From: Micromonospora sp. MP36
GTDB lineage: Bacteria; Actinomycetota; Actinomycetes; Mycobacteriales; Micromonosporaceae
NCBI RefSeq assembly: GCF_008119785.1
Contig: NZ_VSFA01000002.1
Coordinates: forward strand, 248,001-312,000
Direction: 5' to 3'
Length of the DNA stretch: 64,000 bases
A model generated the notes under the pieces. The model saw nothing but the letters and a program-made list of their open reading frames with translations. It was not told where the DNA came from and made no database searches. Numbering within the stretch: position 1 is the stretch's first letter; each line of letters opens with the position of its first letter. The translations under genes and the position numbers were made by a program. This document shows positions 62,737 through 64,000 of the stretch, piece after piece.

Positions 62737-62812
62737 TGATCGACTCCAGGTCGCCGACATCGCGGTATCCGACTGACTCCGACACCGCGATGCCGCGTAA
62801 CTGGAGTTGATA
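62737..62812. repeat. Long imperfect palindrome upstream of the hydratase gene
   Basis: Imperfect inverted repeat of about 36-bp arms: left GATCGACTCCAGGTCGCC... ACATCGCGGTATCCGA, right TCCGACACCGCGATGCCGCG... CTGGAGTTGATAA, around 62775. About nine mismatches. It lies between the EamA gene stop (62818) and hydratase start (62682) and could terminate the transporter transcript. Its outer end (GTTGAT) recalls the other palindromic elements, but the sequence is different. Confidence 0.65.
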
Positions 62813-62817
62813 AAGGG

Positions 62818-63726
62818 TCAGCCACGCCGGGCCAGGGTGGCACCGAGGGCGGCCCCCACCACACAGGCCACGCCGAGCAGTTGCGACCCGGCCAGCAGCT
62901 CGCCGAGCAGCAGCGCGCCCACCAGCGCCGCCACCGCCGGTTCCAGGCTGAGCAGCACCGCGAAGACCCGCGCCGGCATCCGGCGCAGCGCGGCCAGCTC
63001 CGCCGAGTACGGCAGCACCGACGACAGCAGCGCCACCCCCAGCCCGAGCGCCACGATGCGAAGGTCGAGCAGTTCGGCGCCGCCGGACGCCACCCCGAAC
63101 GGGAGTACGCAGAGCGCACCCACCGCCATGCCCAGCGCCAGCCCCCGGCTGCCCGGCAGGTGCCCGCTCAGCGCCTTGCCGAGCAGCACGTACCCGGCCC
63201 AGCCGACCGCGATCAGCGCGCAGAGCAGCAGGTCCAGCGGGTCCACCCCGATCCCGCCGAGCCCGGCCAGGAGCAGGACGCCCGTCCCGGCCAGCAGCGC
63301 CCAGAGCACGTCGACCACGCGGCGGCTGCCGAGCAGCGACACCAGCAGCGGGCCGGCGAACCCGACCGTGACCGCCACCCCGAGCGGCACCCGCTGCAGG
63401 GCGGCGTAGAAGGCGAGGTTCATGGCGGCCATGGCCACCCCGAACGCCCCGACCAGGCCGGCCGCCCGCCAGCCGGGCCACCTCGTCGGGCGGGTGACGG
63501 CGAGCAGGACCAGCGCGCCGAGGCCGAGCCGCAACGTGGTGGTGCCCCCGGCGCTGGTGGCGGTGAAGAGCTGCTTGGCCACCGCCGCGCCGACCTGGGT
63601 GGAGACCATCCCGAGCAGCATCAGCAGCGGCGGGGGTACGGCCTCGGGGCGGCTCAGCGCCGTGACGAGCCGAGCCGCCGGCAGAGACGAGGGGGTACGG
63701 GAGGCGTGCGCGTACATTCCGGTCAC
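62818..63726 (-). CDS. EamA-family transporter (RhtA-like)
   Basis: 302 residues, ten predicted membrane helices in two EamA halves. Typical strings: QVGAAVAKQLFTATSAGGTTTLRLGLGALVLLAV, AAMNLAFYAALQRVPLGVAVTVGFAGPLLVSLLGSRR and SVLPYSAELAALRRMPARVFAVLLSLEPAVAALVGALLLGE. This form resembles RhtA, the threonine/homoserine exporter. GTG 63726 or ATG 63717 may be the start. Substrate not known. Confidence 0.88.
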   Translation of the reverse strand: MTGMYAHASRTPSSLPAARLVTALSRPEAVPPPLLMLLGMVSTQVGAAVAKQLFTATSAGGTTTLRLGLGALVLLAVTRPTRWPGWRAAGLVGAFGVAMAAMNLAFYAALQRVPLGVAVTVGFAGPLLVSLLGSRRVVDVLWALLAGTGVLLLAGLGGIGVDPLDLLLCALIAVGWAGYVLLGKALSGHLPGSRGLALGMAVGALCVLPFGVASGGAELLDLRIVALGLGVALLSSVLPYSAELAALRRMPARVFAVLLSLEPAVAALVGALLLGELLAGSQLLGVACVVGAALGATLARRG

Positions 63727-64000
63727 GATGGTCGGCGACGGCGCGGGACGCGAGGGAATTCCCGGCCCTGGGCCCAGGCAGCGGCGAAGAGCAGCCCGGA
63801 GCCGCCAGCGGAAGCCGCTGCTCGCTGTCAGCGACGACCTCCGCGTGGTCGCGCCCGGCTGGCTTGCGTCGGCATGGCCGGAGGCACCCGATGGGGTGAT
63901 TGGCCAGTCCCGCCCGGTTTGGGGCCGCGCCTGCCGGGAAGTCGGACCACGTGCGCGGACTAGTGAACAACCTCGAACAGGCCTCCCGGCTCGACGGGAT
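63727..64000. other. Terminal gap, no gene recognised
   Basis: 274 bp upstream of the EamA gene to the window end. Frames crossing it lack start signals and recognisable sequence, so I call nothing; promoters for the EamA gene should lie here. Confidence 0.5.

Overview
The window is very GC-rich actinobacterial chromosome with many GTG starts, a BldC-type regulator, dense purine genes and dispersed short repeats. It looks like Micromonospora or a close relative (Micromonosporaceae). It is mostly ordinary housekeeping chromosome with several accessory patches. I see no insertion sequence, prophage, CRISPR array or rRNA operon.

Layout. 1-6.5 kb: the end of a Pro-rich MinD/ParA-like gene, a degenerate diacylglycerol-kinase-like gene, purA, an orphan AbiEi-like gene enclosed by two copies of one palindrome, and purD. 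6.5-12.4 kb: a secreted dimethylformamidase-like protein, then an acyl-CoA ligase, acyl-CoA dehydrogenase and SCP2 protein facing a TetR regulator. 12.4-17 kb: a DedA protein and a tightly coupled four-gene operon (NrtR-like Nudix regulator, J-domain/pseudokinase, vWA protein, second PurA-like enzyme) under a triple operator. 17-21 kb: a MaoC/FabG4/FadA2 set arranged as in mycobacteria, with a duplicated 16-bp operator. 21-27 kb: an AT-rich lipoprotein gene, a small orphan, a SigE-family sigma factor with its membrane partner, an SDR and purB. 27-33 kb: a YbjQ protein, a secreted trypsin-like protease, purS-purQ-purL and comB. 33-39 kb: a membrane protein with a Gly/Tyr-rich tail, a sterol-carrier-like protein, purF and purM. 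39-40.5 kb: a two-gene RiPP locus (amcB-amcA, actinobacterial multiple-cyclophane triceptide). 40.5-52 kb: DUF3073, amino-acid dehydrogenase, bldC, a PPOX protein, a methyltransferase, a Ca-binding-type repeat protein, two beta-oxidation genes, a circularly permuted solute-binding lipoprotein and small conserved genes. 52.2-52.5 kb: tRNA-Glu, tRNA-Asp and tRNA-Phe. 52.6-58.8 kb: a polysaccharide deacetylase, a carotenoid cluster (crtI-idi-litR opposite crtB) and a beta-lactamase-fold protein. 58.9-64 kb: a flavoprotein disulfide reductase, a second SigE pair, an enoyl-CoA hydratase and an EamA transporter.

How genes work together. PurF, PurD, PurSQL, PurM, PurB and PurA cover several de novo purine steps; purN, purK/E, purC and purH are outside. 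The carotenoid genes provide IPP isomerization, phytoene synthesis and desaturation under a B12/light-type MerR regulator; GGPP synthase is not here. The main discovery candidates are the PurA-like/vWA/pseudokinase/NrtR operon, the triceptide locus (a recently recognised family) and the circularly permuted binding protein.
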